NCBI GenBank assembly: GCA_031292035.1
Contig: JARLHX010000283.1
Span: forward strand, 1 to 64,000
Source: Negativicutes bacterium
GTDB lineage: Bacteria; Bacillota_C; Negativicutes; Sporomusales_B; JARLHX01
Direction: 5' to 3'
DNA length: 64,000 nt
The position numbers and the translations under genes are program-made. Position 1 is the stretch's first letter. The number at the start of each line of letters is the position of its first letter. This document shows, piece by piece, positions 34,067 through 42,605 of the stretch. The notes beneath the pieces are model-generated. The model saw only the letters and a list, made by a program, of their open reading frames with translations, had not been told where the DNA came from and searched no databases.

Positions 34067-34531
34067 ATGGGCAGATTTTTAGCCTTGCTCGTCATGCTGA
34101 CCGCCATTGCAACCATGATTAGCGGCTGCGGCAGCAGTCATGGCAACGGCGCAGACGGGGGGCATAATGACCACAATCATAGTGTCGTTTACAAGGACGG
34201 AACCTATGTGGCAAAAAGCAGTCCTGACGAACGGGGCGCGGTGGGCGAAATAGCCATAACCATCGAAAAAGGAAAAATCAGTAAGACCGAATACAAGGGA
34301 ATCCAGAAAGACGGCAAGATAAAAGATAAAGAGTACGGAATGACCAACGGTAAGATAGAAAATCAGGATTATTACGACAAGGCGCAGCTCGCCCTGAAAG
34401 CGACCGGCACCTATACGGCGAGACTGGTAGAGACGCAGAGCGTAGCTGAGGTAGACGCCATATCCGGGGCGACAGTGTCATTCAATCAGTTTACAGAAGC
34501 GGCAAAGAAAGCATTGGGACAGGCAAAGTAA
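34067..34531 (+). CDS. FMN-binding-domain lipoprotein
   Basis: The 154-residue protein has a lipobox with Cys21 (ATMISGC), a His-rich linker (GHNDHNHSVVY) and an FMN-binding domain ending with DAISGATVS. Thr136 is the S-G-A-T residue that accepts FMN by a phosphoester bond (made by ApbE, not in the window). It is anchored outside the cytoplasmic membrane and would carry electrons. In comparable P19/FTR1 operons the last gene is a thioredoxin-like protein; here a flavoprotein takes that place, suggesting flavin-based iron reduction (inference). Confidence 0.85.
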   Translation: MGRFLALLVMLTAIATMISGCGSSHGNGADGGHNDHNHSVVYKDGTYVAKSSPDERGAVGEIAITIEKGKISKTEYKGIQKDGKIKDKEYGMTNGKIENQDYYDKAQLALKATGTYTARLVETQSVAEVDAISGATVSFNQFTEAAKKALGQAK

Positions 34532-34560
34532 ACATAGAATGCCAGGAAGGAGATTTCTGC

Positions 34561-35070
34561 ATGAATCCAGATCAAATTGAAGAAGGCTTGCGTAATTATC
34601 TCAAGACAGAAGAACGAAAGTTAACAAAACAACGCAGGCATATCTTAGATGTGTTCGCAAATGCAAAATCTCATTTGAGTATTGAAGAATTATATAATAA
34701 GACAATAGAGCAATATCCGAATATCGGGATTGCAACAGTCTACAGGACGATGAAACTATTGTGTGAATCAGGATTGGCAAGTGGAGCCAGAGATAACGAC
34801 GGCGCATATCGCTATGAACTCGAACAAGAATATCACAATCATCTGATCTGCCTAAAATGCGGGCAGCTTATTGAGGATGCTGATTCAGGATATGAAGCCC
34901 TCCATGCAAAACTGGCGCGAAAGAATAATTTTAAAATAATCCATACCAGGGTAGAGTTATATGGTACTTGTCATGAATGCAGCATAAAAGAAAAAGATAA
35001 AGCCAAAATGACTAAGGGTAATAAGAAAAACGGCACTGGTCCCATCGGCGGCATCAAACCACAGTGCTGA
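34561..35070 (+). CDS. fur: Fur-family iron-responsive regulator
   Basis: The 169-residue protein has the Fur winged helix (LTKQRRHILDVFANAKSHLSIEELY, IGIATVYRTMKLLCESGLA). Its metal-binding half holds YHNHLICLKCGQ and CHEC, the structural zinc Cys pairs. A 20-residue basic tail (MTKGNKKNGTGPIGGIKPQC) is extra. Four Fur boxes in the window (24521, 24660, 27772, 35159) are its likely targets; the gene is at the end of the operon that one of them controls, giving autoregulation. PerR or Zur identity is less likely given the iron-transport context. Confidence 0.9.
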   Translation: MNPDQIEEGLRNYLKTEERKLTKQRRHILDVFANAKSHLSIEELYNKTIEQYPNIGIATVYRTMKLLCESGLASGARDNDGAYRYELEQEYHNHLICLKCGQLIEDADSGYEALHAKLARKNNFKIIHTRVELYGTCHECSIKEKDKAKMTKGNKKNGTGPIGGIKPQC

Positions 35071-35073
35071 CAA

Positions 35074-35114
35074 TATCCTCATTAGTGCACTGCGCGGCAG
35101 CGCTAATGAGGATA
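35074..35114 (+). terminator. Hairpin after fur
   Basis: TATCCTCATTAG / CTAATGAGGATA arms (12 bp) enclose a GC-rich loop. No T-run follows, so it may be a bidirectional or protective structure. Confidence 0.5.
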
Positions 35115-35158
35115 AGGCCTGGTCACAGAATCCAAGGGGCCAGTGCAACCATATTAAT

Positions 35159-35177
35159 GAGAATGGTTATCGTTATC
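35159..35177 (+). promoter_or_regulatory. Fur box before the DUF3793 operon
   Basis: GAGAATGGTTATCGTTATC is a strong match to the Fur consensus. It lies 57 bases upstream of the DUF3793 start codon, placing the next three genes in the iron regulon. Confidence 0.7.
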
Positions 35178-35233
35178 ATTAAGTGAGATAACTGGAACCA
35201 GTTGCGTAATGTATCCTGTGTGGAGGTGAGCTT

Positions 35234-35830
35234 TTGAACAGCATTTTACTGCGGCGATTCCATCGTGTCCTGGGTGGTCTGGACGACCGGGCCTATCTGT
35301 TGGCTAAGATTTCCTACGAGGTCGCACCGACTTCCTTTGGAATAAAACCTTCGTCTTTACTGTCATTTCATTCTTACAGCAGAAAGCTGCGTCAGATATG
35401 GGACCAGTATAAGAACGATGTCTGCAAAGAACTGAATATTAACTATTTTGAGTTGAATAAGACTGCAAAGCACACTCTGGTACTTTTTTATCACCACGAT
35501 GTGTTGGAGAAGACCGTTCAGGACCCTAACAACAAGGCCTTTCTAGAAAAGATGGGTTATGAAAGCGAACTGAAACTGGAGCAAATTCTGGGGATGTTGC
35601 AGAGGAAGATGGGGAGTATTTTTCCGCACGAAATCGGCTTACTTTTGGGGATTCCCAGGAAAGACATTGTTGGTTTTATTACGAACAATGGCGCCGATTG
35701 CCTGTTCTGCGGATATTGGAAGGTGTATCACAACCCTGAACAGGCGGACAGCTTGTTCCAAGGATATGATAGGGCCAAAAACCATGTATTAAGGAGACTC
35801 TTTGCTATGAGGGGGGCGGTATCCGCATAA
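35234..35830 (+). CDS. DUF3793 family protein
   Basis: The 198-residue protein reads LRRFHRVLGGLDDRAYLLAKI, HEIGLLLGIPRKDIVGFI and GADCLFCGYWKVYHNP, segments of the DUF3793 family. That family appears near iron-transport genes in Clostridia and Negativicutes, but its function is unknown. A CxxC lies in DCLFCGYW. The start is TTG with GGAGGTGAG; the Fur box is upstream. It is followed by an HD-GYP and a DUF2325 gene. Confidence 0.75.
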   Translation: MNSILLRRFHRVLGGLDDRAYLLAKISYEVAPTSFGIKPSSLLSFHSYSRKLRQIWDQYKNDVCKELNINYFELNKTAKHTLVLFYHHDVLEKTVQDPNNKAFLEKMGYESELKLEQILGMLQRKMGSIFPHEIGLLLGIPRKDIVGFITNNGADCLFCGYWKVYHNPEQADSLFQGYDRAKNHVLRRLFAMRGAVSA

Positions 35831-35887
35831 ATCGTTAAACAGGTAAGGGTAATTAAAATAATGATATAAGGATTGAAAGGAAAGGCT

Positions 35888-36496
35888 ATGTTGCCGCATT
35901 TTGTTAATCTGGAAGATGTCCATGATATAGCCGAAGCTTTTGCCACTGCACTGGATGCCAAAAGCTTATGCATGTGCGGCCATTCGGAACGAGTGGCAGA
36001 ACTTTCCCGGCTGCTGGCTACCGGGATGGGATTGCCAACAGCTGAGCAGACGAGAATCCATATCGGCGCCCACCTGCATGATGTGGGAAAAATCGGGATT
36101 CCCGACAGCATTCTCAATAAATCAGGAAGATTGACAGAGGAAGAAATGGCCGTAATGAGGCAGCATCCGGTGATTGGAAGCCGCATTGTCAGCAAAGTAA
36201 AGATTCTTCAAAGTATTGTCGATATTGTCCGTCATCACCACGAGCGATTTGATGGAACCGGTTATCCTGATGGACTTCGTGGCGATGAGATTTCACTTGG
36301 AGCAAGGATTGTGTCGGTTGCTGATGCCTTTGACGCCATGACAACAGCCAGAACCTATCGATCGGCGATGGGGACCGACGAGGCGATGGAGGAGACGCGA
36401 CGCTGTAAAGCCAGCCAGTTTGACCCTGATGTGGTAGAAGTCTTCTTGGCCTTGATCGATAGCAGAAGGAGCCTTGGCTGGGAATATACGACGTAA
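35888..36496 (+). CDS. HD-GYP domain phosphodiesterase-like protein
   Basis: The 202-residue protein is one HD-GYP domain: HSERVAELSRLLATG, HLHDVGKIGIPDSIL (HD), HHHERFDGTGYPDGL (GYP) and ADAFDAMTTARTYRSA. HD-GYP enzymes hydrolyse cyclic di-GMP with a bimetal iron centre in several members. It sits in a Fur-boxed cluster, so its metal or expression may tie c-di-GMP to iron status (inference). ATG 35888 was chosen (AAAGGAAAGG upstream); an in-frame TTG 15 bases earlier is possible. Confidence 0.88.
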   Translation: MLPHFVNLEDVHDIAEAFATALDAKSLCMCGHSERVAELSRLLATGMGLPTAEQTRIHIGAHLHDVGKIGIPDSILNKSGRLTEEEMAVMRQHPVIGSRIVSKVKILQSIVDIVRHHHERFDGTGYPDGLRGDEISLGARIVSVADAFDAMTTARTYRSAMGTDEAMEETRRCKASQFDPDVVEVFLALIDSRRSLGWEYTT

Positions 36497-36555
36497 GACC
36501 CTAGAATGCGTTAAGCAGTATGTCGCTATTTGGAGATAAGAAAAGAGGGGATATT

Positions 36556-36858
36556 ATGTCAGTTGTGGTTATCGGTGGTGACTATCTGGGGGGGATTGAG
36601 AAAAACCTCTATTCCCTGGGTGTTACCGAGCTTGTACATATCTCAGGGCGAAAGGCTCTCGACAAAAATAAGATCAGTCTGCCCAAGGCCACCGCCTTTG
36701 TGCTGGTGTTGACTGACTATGTTAATCATGGCGCGGCGCAAAATGTAAAGTTTTTGGCAAAAGCCCGCTCAATACCTTTGGTTTTTGCCAAAAGATCCTG
36801 GCGAGCGGTGGAAGAGAAGCTCAAAACAATCAACATCATTGGCGCGGGAGAAAAATAA
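36556..36858 (+). CDS. DUF2325 family protein
   Basis: The 100-residue protein begins MSVVVIGGDYLGGIEKNLYS and has LPKATAFVLVLTDYVNHGAAQNVKFLAKARSIPLVFAKRSW. This is the Rossmann-like DUF2325 pattern seen in iron-transport and nitrogenase neighbourhoods of anaerobes. Function unknown. The start ATG 36556 has AGAGGGG just upstream; an in-frame ATG 36 bases earlier lacks a site. It is the last gene of the Fur-boxed trio. Confidence 0.75.
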   Translation: MSVVVIGGDYLGGIEKNLYSLGVTELVHISGRKALDKNKISLPKATAFVLVLTDYVNHGAAQNVKFLAKARSIPLVFAKRSWRAVEEKLKTINIIGAGEK

Positions 36859-36943
36859 AGCCAGCGAAACCAACTTCAAGCAAATTAGATGATGATTAGA
36901 AAATAAAGCGATCAGGCATAAATACGAAAAGGGTGGGATATTT

Positions 36944-37897
36944 ATGAAGAAATTGGTTGCCGTGATGGTGGCGGGGTTAAGTCTGACTTTGACCTCGGGG
37001 GTTTTTGCCGCTGAGGCTGTTAAATTGACTGGCGATTTTTCAGTTAAATATGAAAAGGATACTACCGAAGGGAGTGCCGCCGTATCGGGAAGTATGTATA
37101 CCTTCCGCCTCAAAGGCGAAAGTGACCTCGGGGATGGGTGGACACTGTACGCCCGCCTGGGAGCACAGTACGCGACCCAGCCAACCCTCGCGGATTTTAA
37201 CACCAGTGCTTATCCTGTCGATAAAAAATCGGTGGCTGCCATCGATCAGTTTGGATTAACATATAAAATCGACAGCCTTGTTTATAAACTGGGGCGGCAA
37301 GAAGCGGCGGTGGGGACAACCTCTTTACTCTACAGCAGGCCTGAAACCAACATCGGCAAAAAGGGTTTTGTGGATGGCCTTAGCGTTTCCGGTACTGCAG
37401 GCGCGGTCGATATCACGGCTCTAATAGCCAAAGAAGATAATTTCGGGTCGCAAGATAATAAGCTATACGCATTTCGCGCAGGATACAGTCCAACGCAAAG
37501 TCTGAACTGGGGACTCACCCTGGGGCGTTATCAAGACAATGTAAATGGTAGCACCAATCACTGGGCTGTGAACGGATCATACAAGTTTGACAAGAGCAGT
37601 CTGACTGCCGAATATGCAAAATCAAGCAGCAATGCAGACAATAAAGCATATGCTGCGACATGGAACTATGGTTTGGATGACAAAGTAGCAATATACATCA
37701 CTGCCTTCAAAGTCGAGACAAACGGAGATATGGGCAAACAGAGTGATTTCGATAACGACAATCGTGGTCTTTATTATGGTCTGACCTATAAACTCAGTGA
37801 TGCCGATGGACTGGAATTGGTTTATAAAGATCAGAAAACAATTAGCGGCAGTCAAAAAAACACGAAATTGGAGGCGACATATACTCGTAGTTTTTAG
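36944..37897 (+). CDS. Porin-like outer-membrane beta-barrel protein
   Basis: The 317-residue protein has a signal peptide (cut after about residue 22, GVFAAEA). Its alternating polar/hydrophobic strands are rich in Gly, Tyr and Asn, ending in YTRSF with the C-terminal Phe required for BAM assembly. No S-layer-homology domain is present. Length and strand count fit a small 14-16-strand porin. It implies a diderm envelope. It lies next to the iron cluster but has its own terminator, and no Fur box is clear upstream. Confidence 0.82.
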   Translation: MKKLVAVMVAGLSLTLTSGVFAAEAVKLTGDFSVKYEKDTTEGSAAVSGSMYTFRLKGESDLGDGWTLYARLGAQYATQPTLADFNTSAYPVDKKSVAAIDQFGLTYKIDSLVYKLGRQEAAVGTTSLLYSRPETNIGKKGFVDGLSVSGTAGAVDITALIAKEDNFGSQDNKLYAFRAGYSPTQSLNWGLTLGRYQDNVNGSTNHWAVNGSYKFDKSSLTAEYAKSSSNADNKAYAATWNYGLDDKVAIYITAFKVETNGDMGKQSDFDNDNRGLYYGLTYKLSDADGLELVYKDQKTISGSQKNTKLEATYTRSF

Positions 37898-37923
37898 CAG
37901 GATTGAGCAATAAAGGCTATGGC

Positions 37924-37957
37924 AAAAAAGACATCCGCTGGCGGATGTCTTTTTTTT
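37924..37957 (+). terminator. Terminator of the porin gene
   Basis: A 12-bp perfect stem around AAAGACATCCGC / GCGGATGTCTTT (extended by A/T pairs) is followed by a T-run. Confidence 0.85.
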
Positions 37958-38093
37958 GACGTGTATCACATTGCTGCGGCAGTGAAGAGGATAAACTAAA
38001 CTTGGCGAGGCCGGAAAAAGGGATAAACACAGACAGTTATAGAAAAACATAATAATTGGAATAAATTGATCCTTAGGAGGCGACTGGTTTATC

Positions 38094-39212
38094 TTGCAGC
38101 GAAAAATGTATGGCATACTCTTACTATTGATTATCAGTCTAGGGTGTATTGTTTTATATATCGCCAGAGAATCCCCATCCGACTCGACAGGCCGAACTGC
38201 GAATTATGTTAAAGGTGTTGTTTTGTCCGCCGAAATGGCGGATCGTTTGGATGAATACGGACATCATCGAGGGCAAAACCTGACATTGCGGCTGTTATCC
38301 GGTCCTGATAACGGTAAGGTCGTAGAAAGCTTTCAGCCGTTGTCGCCTCGTCCTCAGGATTTCGACACCTTACTTTCACCAAATGATCGCATTATCGTGG
38401 GGATCGACAATGATAACGGCGTTATCATTTATTATTTCAGTGATTTCGATCGTTCACTGTCTTTTTATACTCTCTTGGCAGTCTTCGTGCTTAGTTTAGT
38501 TTATTTCGGGCGCATCATCGGTTTGAAATCGCTTGTTGGGATAGGGATTTCCTTATTCGTCTTATGGCGCGGGTTTATTTATGCGATGTTGCAACCGGAT
38601 ATCAACATTTATTTTATGGCATTGACATTTTGTTTTATTATCAGTTTTCTAGTATTGATCGTTCTTAGTGGCGCTTCGGTGAAAACCTGGGCCGCTCTTT
38701 TAGGCACCTGGGGTGGATTGGTGATTGCCAGTGTATTGGCCTATCTGTCCATTCATATCATGCATCTGACAGGCCTAGATACTGAAGAAGCGTATACGCT
38801 AAAAGCCAGTATTGTGCCCTTCTTAGACTTTCACGGAGTGCTATTTGCCAGCATGATCGTCGCTTCTTTAGGGGCAATTATCGATGTCACGATCTCTATT
38901 GCCTCAGCGCAGTTGGAAGTGTATGAGTCTTCTCCCCGGATTACGTGGCGAGAATTATATTCAAAGGGCATGAATGTCGGCAAGGACATCATGGGAGCAA
39001 TGTCGATCACCCTAATCTTGGCCTATGTCGGCAGTTCGCTGCCGCTTCTCTTGTTAATCGCCTTGGACAAGCATACCCCTTTCGCAAGAATCCTCAATTT
39101 GCCGATGATTACGACGGAGTTTGTCCGCGCCCTGGTCGGAAGCATTGGCCTGATCTATGCCATACCACTGACGGCCCTGGTGATGGCGATCATTCTTCCC
39201 CGGAAGTCTTGA
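38094..39212 (+). CDS. YibE/F-like membrane protein
   Basis: The 372-residue protein has a signal-anchor helix, an extracytosolic domain (about 35-125) and eight TM helices with a YFGRIIGLKSLVGIGISLFVLW core. Its C-terminal half has FASMIVASLGAIIDVTISIASAQ and GMNVGKDIMGAMSITLILAYVG, the YibE/F signature. Transport function is not known. The start is TTG with TTAGGAGG about 13 bases upstream. It is convergent with the TauE gene. Confidence 0.8.
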   Translation: MQRKMYGILLLLIISLGCIVLYIARESPSDSTGRTANYVKGVVLSAEMADRLDEYGHHRGQNLTLRLLSGPDNGKVVESFQPLSPRPQDFDTLLSPNDRIIVGIDNDNGVIIYYFSDFDRSLSFYTLLAVFVLSLVYFGRIIGLKSLVGIGISLFVLWRGFIYAMLQPDINIYFMALTFCFIISFLVLIVLSGASVKTWAALLGTWGGLVIASVLAYLSIHIMHLTGLDTEEAYTLKASIVPFLDFHGVLFASMIVASLGAIIDVTISIASAQLEVYESSPRITWRELYSKGMNVGKDIMGAMSITLILAYVGSSLPLLLLIALDKHTPFARILNLPMITTEFVRALVGSIGLIYAIPLTALVMAIILPRKS

Positions 39213-39277
39213 GCAGATGGATCAGCGATATCGTTCCTGTGCGCCCGCATTGCCAAAACCGTGATCATGAAAAGTCT

Positions 39278-40033
39278 CTAGCCAAATAACAGCAAAAGCC
39301 CTCCGATAATCGGGATGATTATCATGGTGGTTTTCAAAATAGCAGGCTTCAGTCGTTTGGTGAATTTTGCCCCGATATAGGTTCCGGTCATCAAGCCGAT
39401 GACTACGTTGATAAGCAAATTCCAATCGAGATGGCCTTCGACAAGATAGCCGATGCCGCCAAATAGGGCGATAGGCAGGGTTACCAGCATGGTCGTACCT
39501 GCTGCCAGTTGCACCGACATGCCGAAAAAGGTTAACAGGCCAATCTGGATATAGGGTGTTCCCCCTATGCCGAAGGTGCCGGATAATAGGCCGGATACCA
39601 TACCCACACCGCAGGCGGTGAACCAAAAACGTGACCCTTCCGGAGCTGCCGGGCTTTCGGCTCGGGAGTAAATCCATTGGGGATAATACATTCGAATCGT
39701 AAGCAGTATTGCCGAAAAGAATAACATTCCGGCCGTCAGCCACTTTAGATCATTTGATGGCAAGATGCCTGCGATTTTTGCCCCGATAAAAGCTCCCAGA
39801 GCGCCAAACAGCCCAATCGCTGCCCCGCATTTTACCGCTATATTTTTCTCCTGAAAATGACTATATGTGCCGGATACTGTTGTGAAGACCATCGCGCCGA
39901 GCGATGTTCCCAAGGCGGTATGAATCGGAATCCCGAAGACAGCGGTTAGTATTGCGATAACTACACCTGCACCACCGGCACCGACAAAACCAAGCAGCAA
40001 GCCCATGATAAACATAGCAAGGATAATTGACAT
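39278..40033 (-). CDS. TauE/SafE-family sulfite or anion exporter
   Basis: The 251-residue protein has eight TM helices and the GFVGAGGAGVVIAILTAVFGIPIHTALGTS repeat in the N-terminal half, mirrored as SGTFGIGGTPYIQIGLLTFFGM in the second. It belongs to the inverted-repeat TauE family, which exports sulfite, sulfoacetate or similar small anions. The start ATG 40033 has TTAGGAGA upstream. It follows the NhaC gene on the minus strand. Confidence 0.87.
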   Translation of the reverse strand: MSIILAMFIMGLLLGFVGAGGAGVVIAILTAVFGIPIHTALGTSLGAMVFTTVSGTYSHFQEKNIAVKCGAAIGLFGALGAFIGAKIAGILPSNDLKWLTAGMLFFSAILLTIRMYYPQWIYSRAESPAAPEGSRFWFTACGVGMVSGLLSGTFGIGGTPYIQIGLLTFFGMSVQLAAGTTMLVTLPIALFGGIGYLVEGHLDWNLLINVVIGLMTGTYIGAKFTKRLKPAILKTTMIIIPIIGGLLLLFG

Positions 40034-40093
40034 CGTTTGTTCTCCTAAGATTACTTTTTATGGTTGGCCCTGTTTAGGGTCGCTTTTTTTGTT

Positions 40094-41497
40094 TTATTCG
40101 GCGACCTTGGCCTGGCTGGTGAATAAATTTGTCAACGGGACAAGGAAAAGGTAAAAGGCATAGAGGATGAAGCCTGCATCTGCCGACAGGGCGGCTGCGG
40201 GGAAGGCGCCGGCGATATTCCAGGGAATCAGGGCAGAGATGACGACAACTGTATTTTCAAGGTCAAGAGCCAGCCGGTAATTGCTTAGCTGGCACTGGCG
40301 ATAGATTTTGTGGGTGAACTGGTGGGTGAGGATGATGGCCAGAGTTTGGTTGCAGCCGAAGGCGGATGCGGCAGTACTTGTCAGTATTGTTGCGGGGTAT
40401 AGACCGATTTTGTGGCTCAGCCGTACAATAAACTGCTCCATTTCGTGCAGCAGGCCGGTTCCGGCAAAAATACCCGAAAAGGCGGAGGAAATCAGTACAA
40501 TGGCCGCAACATTGAGCATGGAGTAGAGGCCGCCACCCTGGATGATTCCGGCGAAAAAACCTGTTTCTGCAGTATGATACCCCAGAACAATGTATTGGAG
40601 CATGTCAGCAAGAGTCTTGTGCTGCACAAAAATTCCAATCAATACCCCGGCCAATACGCTCAGGCCCATGGATAGTTTGACGTCAATTCTGAAGGCCGCG
40701 GCCACGAGGATAATGAGGGCCGGCAACAGCACGACCAGGCCGATGTCAAAGGACTGCAAGATCTCGGCGCTGATCTGATTGCTCTGAAAAACCAGGGGAT
40801 GCCAGTGGGACAAGATGGCGTAACCGGCGACGGAAAGGGCCAGCGGCAGGAGGGCAGAGACAAGCATGTTTTTGATGTTGGTATAAAGCTTGGTTTCGGT
40901 CAAGGCAGCCACCAGTGAGGCGCTGGAAGACATCGGGGAGCACCGGTCGCCGAAGTAGGCCCCGGCGATGATGGCCCCGGCCGCCACGTTGATATTTACG
41001 CCGCCGCTTTTCGCCAGGATAATGAGGACGACACCGATGGTTCCGACAGTGCCGAAGGAGGTTCCTAATAGAAAGGATACCAGGCAGCACAGAAGGAAGG
41101 AAAAAAGAATGAAGTATTGCTCGCTCATATAGGTCGTGCCGTAGTACACGATAAAGGAGACTGTTCCGCAAGCCCGCCAGACGGCGGTGATGGCGCCGAT
41201 CAGGACGAAGATCTTTAGCACAATCAGGGATTTATCGACCCCCTGCATCATCATGCCGCCAAGGTCAGCCAGCGGGAAGCCGCGGCGAAGGGCGAGAAAA
41301 ATAAAGCAACCCAGCCCGAAGAGTAGCGGGTAAAGGAGAAGTATTCCGTTATAGATGCCAAGGAGGAGGGAAACGAAGAAAAGCAGAAAAACGGCAATAG
41401 TATCCAAGTGCCACCTGATTTCGCAAAAATTGGCGCAGTTGGTGAAAAGCGCACCTGCGCCATAAATTATTATACTGTAGTAACGCGAAATGTTCAT
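40094..41497 (-). CDS. NhaC-family Na+/H+ or substrate antiporter
   Basis: The roughly 467-residue protein has 11-12 TM helices and the NhaC motifs GTSFGTVGTIGVVLI, GAIIAGAYFGDRCSPMSSSASLVAA and CNQTLAIILTHQF. It exchanges Na+ for H+ or drives amino acid or malate exchange in relatives. The start is uncertain: ATG 41497 has no ribosome site and its first 30 residues are unlike the family. A TTG at 41407 (LDTIAVFLLFFV) fits the usual N-terminus better. Divergent from the RarD gene. Confidence 0.82.
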   Translation of the reverse strand: MNISRYYSIIIYGAGALFTNCANFCEIRWHLDTIAVFLLFFVSLLLGIYNGILLLYPLLFGLGCFIFLALRRGFPLADLGGMMMQGVDKSLIVLKIFVLIGAITAVWRACGTVSFIVYYGTTYMSEQYFILFSFLLCCLVSFLLGTSFGTVGTIGVVLIILAKSGGVNINVAAGAIIAGAYFGDRCSPMSSSASLVAALTETKLYTNIKNMLVSALLPLALSVAGYAILSHWHPLVFQSNQISAEILQSFDIGLVVLLPALIILVAAAFRIDVKLSMGLSVLAGVLIGIFVQHKTLADMLQYIVLGYHTAETGFFAGIIQGGGLYSMLNVAAIVLISSAFSGIFAGTGLLHEMEQFIVRLSHKIGLYPATILTSTAASAFGCNQTLAIILTHQFTHKIYRQCQLSNYRLALDLENTVVVISALIPWNIAGAFPAAALSADAGFILYAFYLFLVPLTNLFTSQAKVAE

Positions 41498-41599
41498 TAT
41501 TTTTTGCTGAATCGACTAGGATCGACGTTTGGGATCAGGCTGGACAGGATCAGTCTAGTGGTCTACAATAGTGATATTATTCTTTTTGAGGTATACAAG

Positions 41600-42538
41600 A
41601 TGAAAGACGAGCAGGGCTGGGGAGTCGCCTCGGCGATCAGCGCCTATACAATCTGGGGCTTTTTGCCGATTTATTGGAAGCTTGTAAAAGCGGTGCCGGC
41701 CCTCGAAATTTTGGCGCACCGGTTTATCTGGTCGCTGTTTTTTATGGTGCTTGTTTTGGCTCTTGCGAAAAGAATGAAATCGTTTCAGCGGGAAATACGC
41801 GAAATTGTCGCCCGACCCGGCAAAATCCTCGGGGTTCTCGCTGCGGCGGCGATTATCACGGTGAACTGGCTGATCTATATCTGGGCGGTCAATGACAGCC
41901 GGATTATCGAGACCAGCCTGGGCTACTATATCAATCCTTTGGTCAGCGTTCTTCTCGGGATTGTTGTCTTGAAAGAAAAACTGTCATTCTGGCAGAAGGT
42001 CGCAGTTTTGTTGGCCGCTCTCGGGGTGCTGAACCTGACTGTCAATTTTGGCGGCATTCCTTGGGTGGCGTTATCGCTGGCTGTGACCTTCGCTTTGTAT
42101 GGGCTATGCAAGAAAATGCTCCAGATCGGGGCACTGACCAGCATTACGCTAGAAACACTGCTTATTTCGCCGGCGGCGTTTTTGTATCTGTCCTATCTTC
42201 ACCAGCATGCTGCCAGCAGTTTTGACCTGAATACGCCGCTGTTGGCCGGACTTTTGATCGGTTCAGGGGTCATCACCGCAGTGCCGATGGTGCTTTTCTC
42301 CAATAGCGCCAACCGATTGCCCTTGTCGGTTCTCGGTTTTATCCAGTATTTATCGCCGACCATCGCGCTTTTTGTCGGTATTTTTTTGTATCACGAGCCC
42401 TTTTCACTGACCCACCTGTTGTCTTTTGGCCTAATCTGGCTGGCTCTGGCAACTTTTTCCCTTTCCCGGACCAGCGCTTTTGTGCGGTTGGAATCGATGG
42501 TGCTGCGCAAACTGGTTTCACTGAAAGACATGCAGTAA
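41600..42538 (+). CDS. rarD: RarD-type EamA permease
   Basis: The 312-residue protein has ten TM helices, two EamA repeats and the RarD N-terminus (GVASAISAYTIWGFLPIYWKLVKAVPALEILAHRFIWSL). It also has WAVNDSRIIETSLGYYINPLVSVLLG, a strong RarD signature. It is probably a metabolite exporter or importer. ATG 41600 fits the family start; earlier in-frame codons would add about 60 unrelated residues. The ribosome site is weak (GAGG). Confidence 0.85.
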   Translation: MKDEQGWGVASAISAYTIWGFLPIYWKLVKAVPALEILAHRFIWSLFFMVLVLALAKRMKSFQREIREIVARPGKILGVLAAAAIITVNWLIYIWAVNDSRIIETSLGYYINPLVSVLLGIVVLKEKLSFWQKVAVLLAALGVLNLTVNFGGIPWVALSLAVTFALYGLCKKMLQIGALTSITLETLLISPAAFLYLSYLHQHAASSFDLNTPLLAGLLIGSGVITAVPMVLFSNSANRLPLSVLGFIQYLSPTIALFVGIFLYHEPFSLTHLLSFGLIWLALATFSLSRTSAFVRLESMVLRKLVSLKDMQ

Positions 42539-42605
42539 AGTATCCCCCGAAAATGGCGCCGTCAGTTCGGCGTGAAGAAACAAAGCAGCTCAATAAGCAG
42601 CTTGG

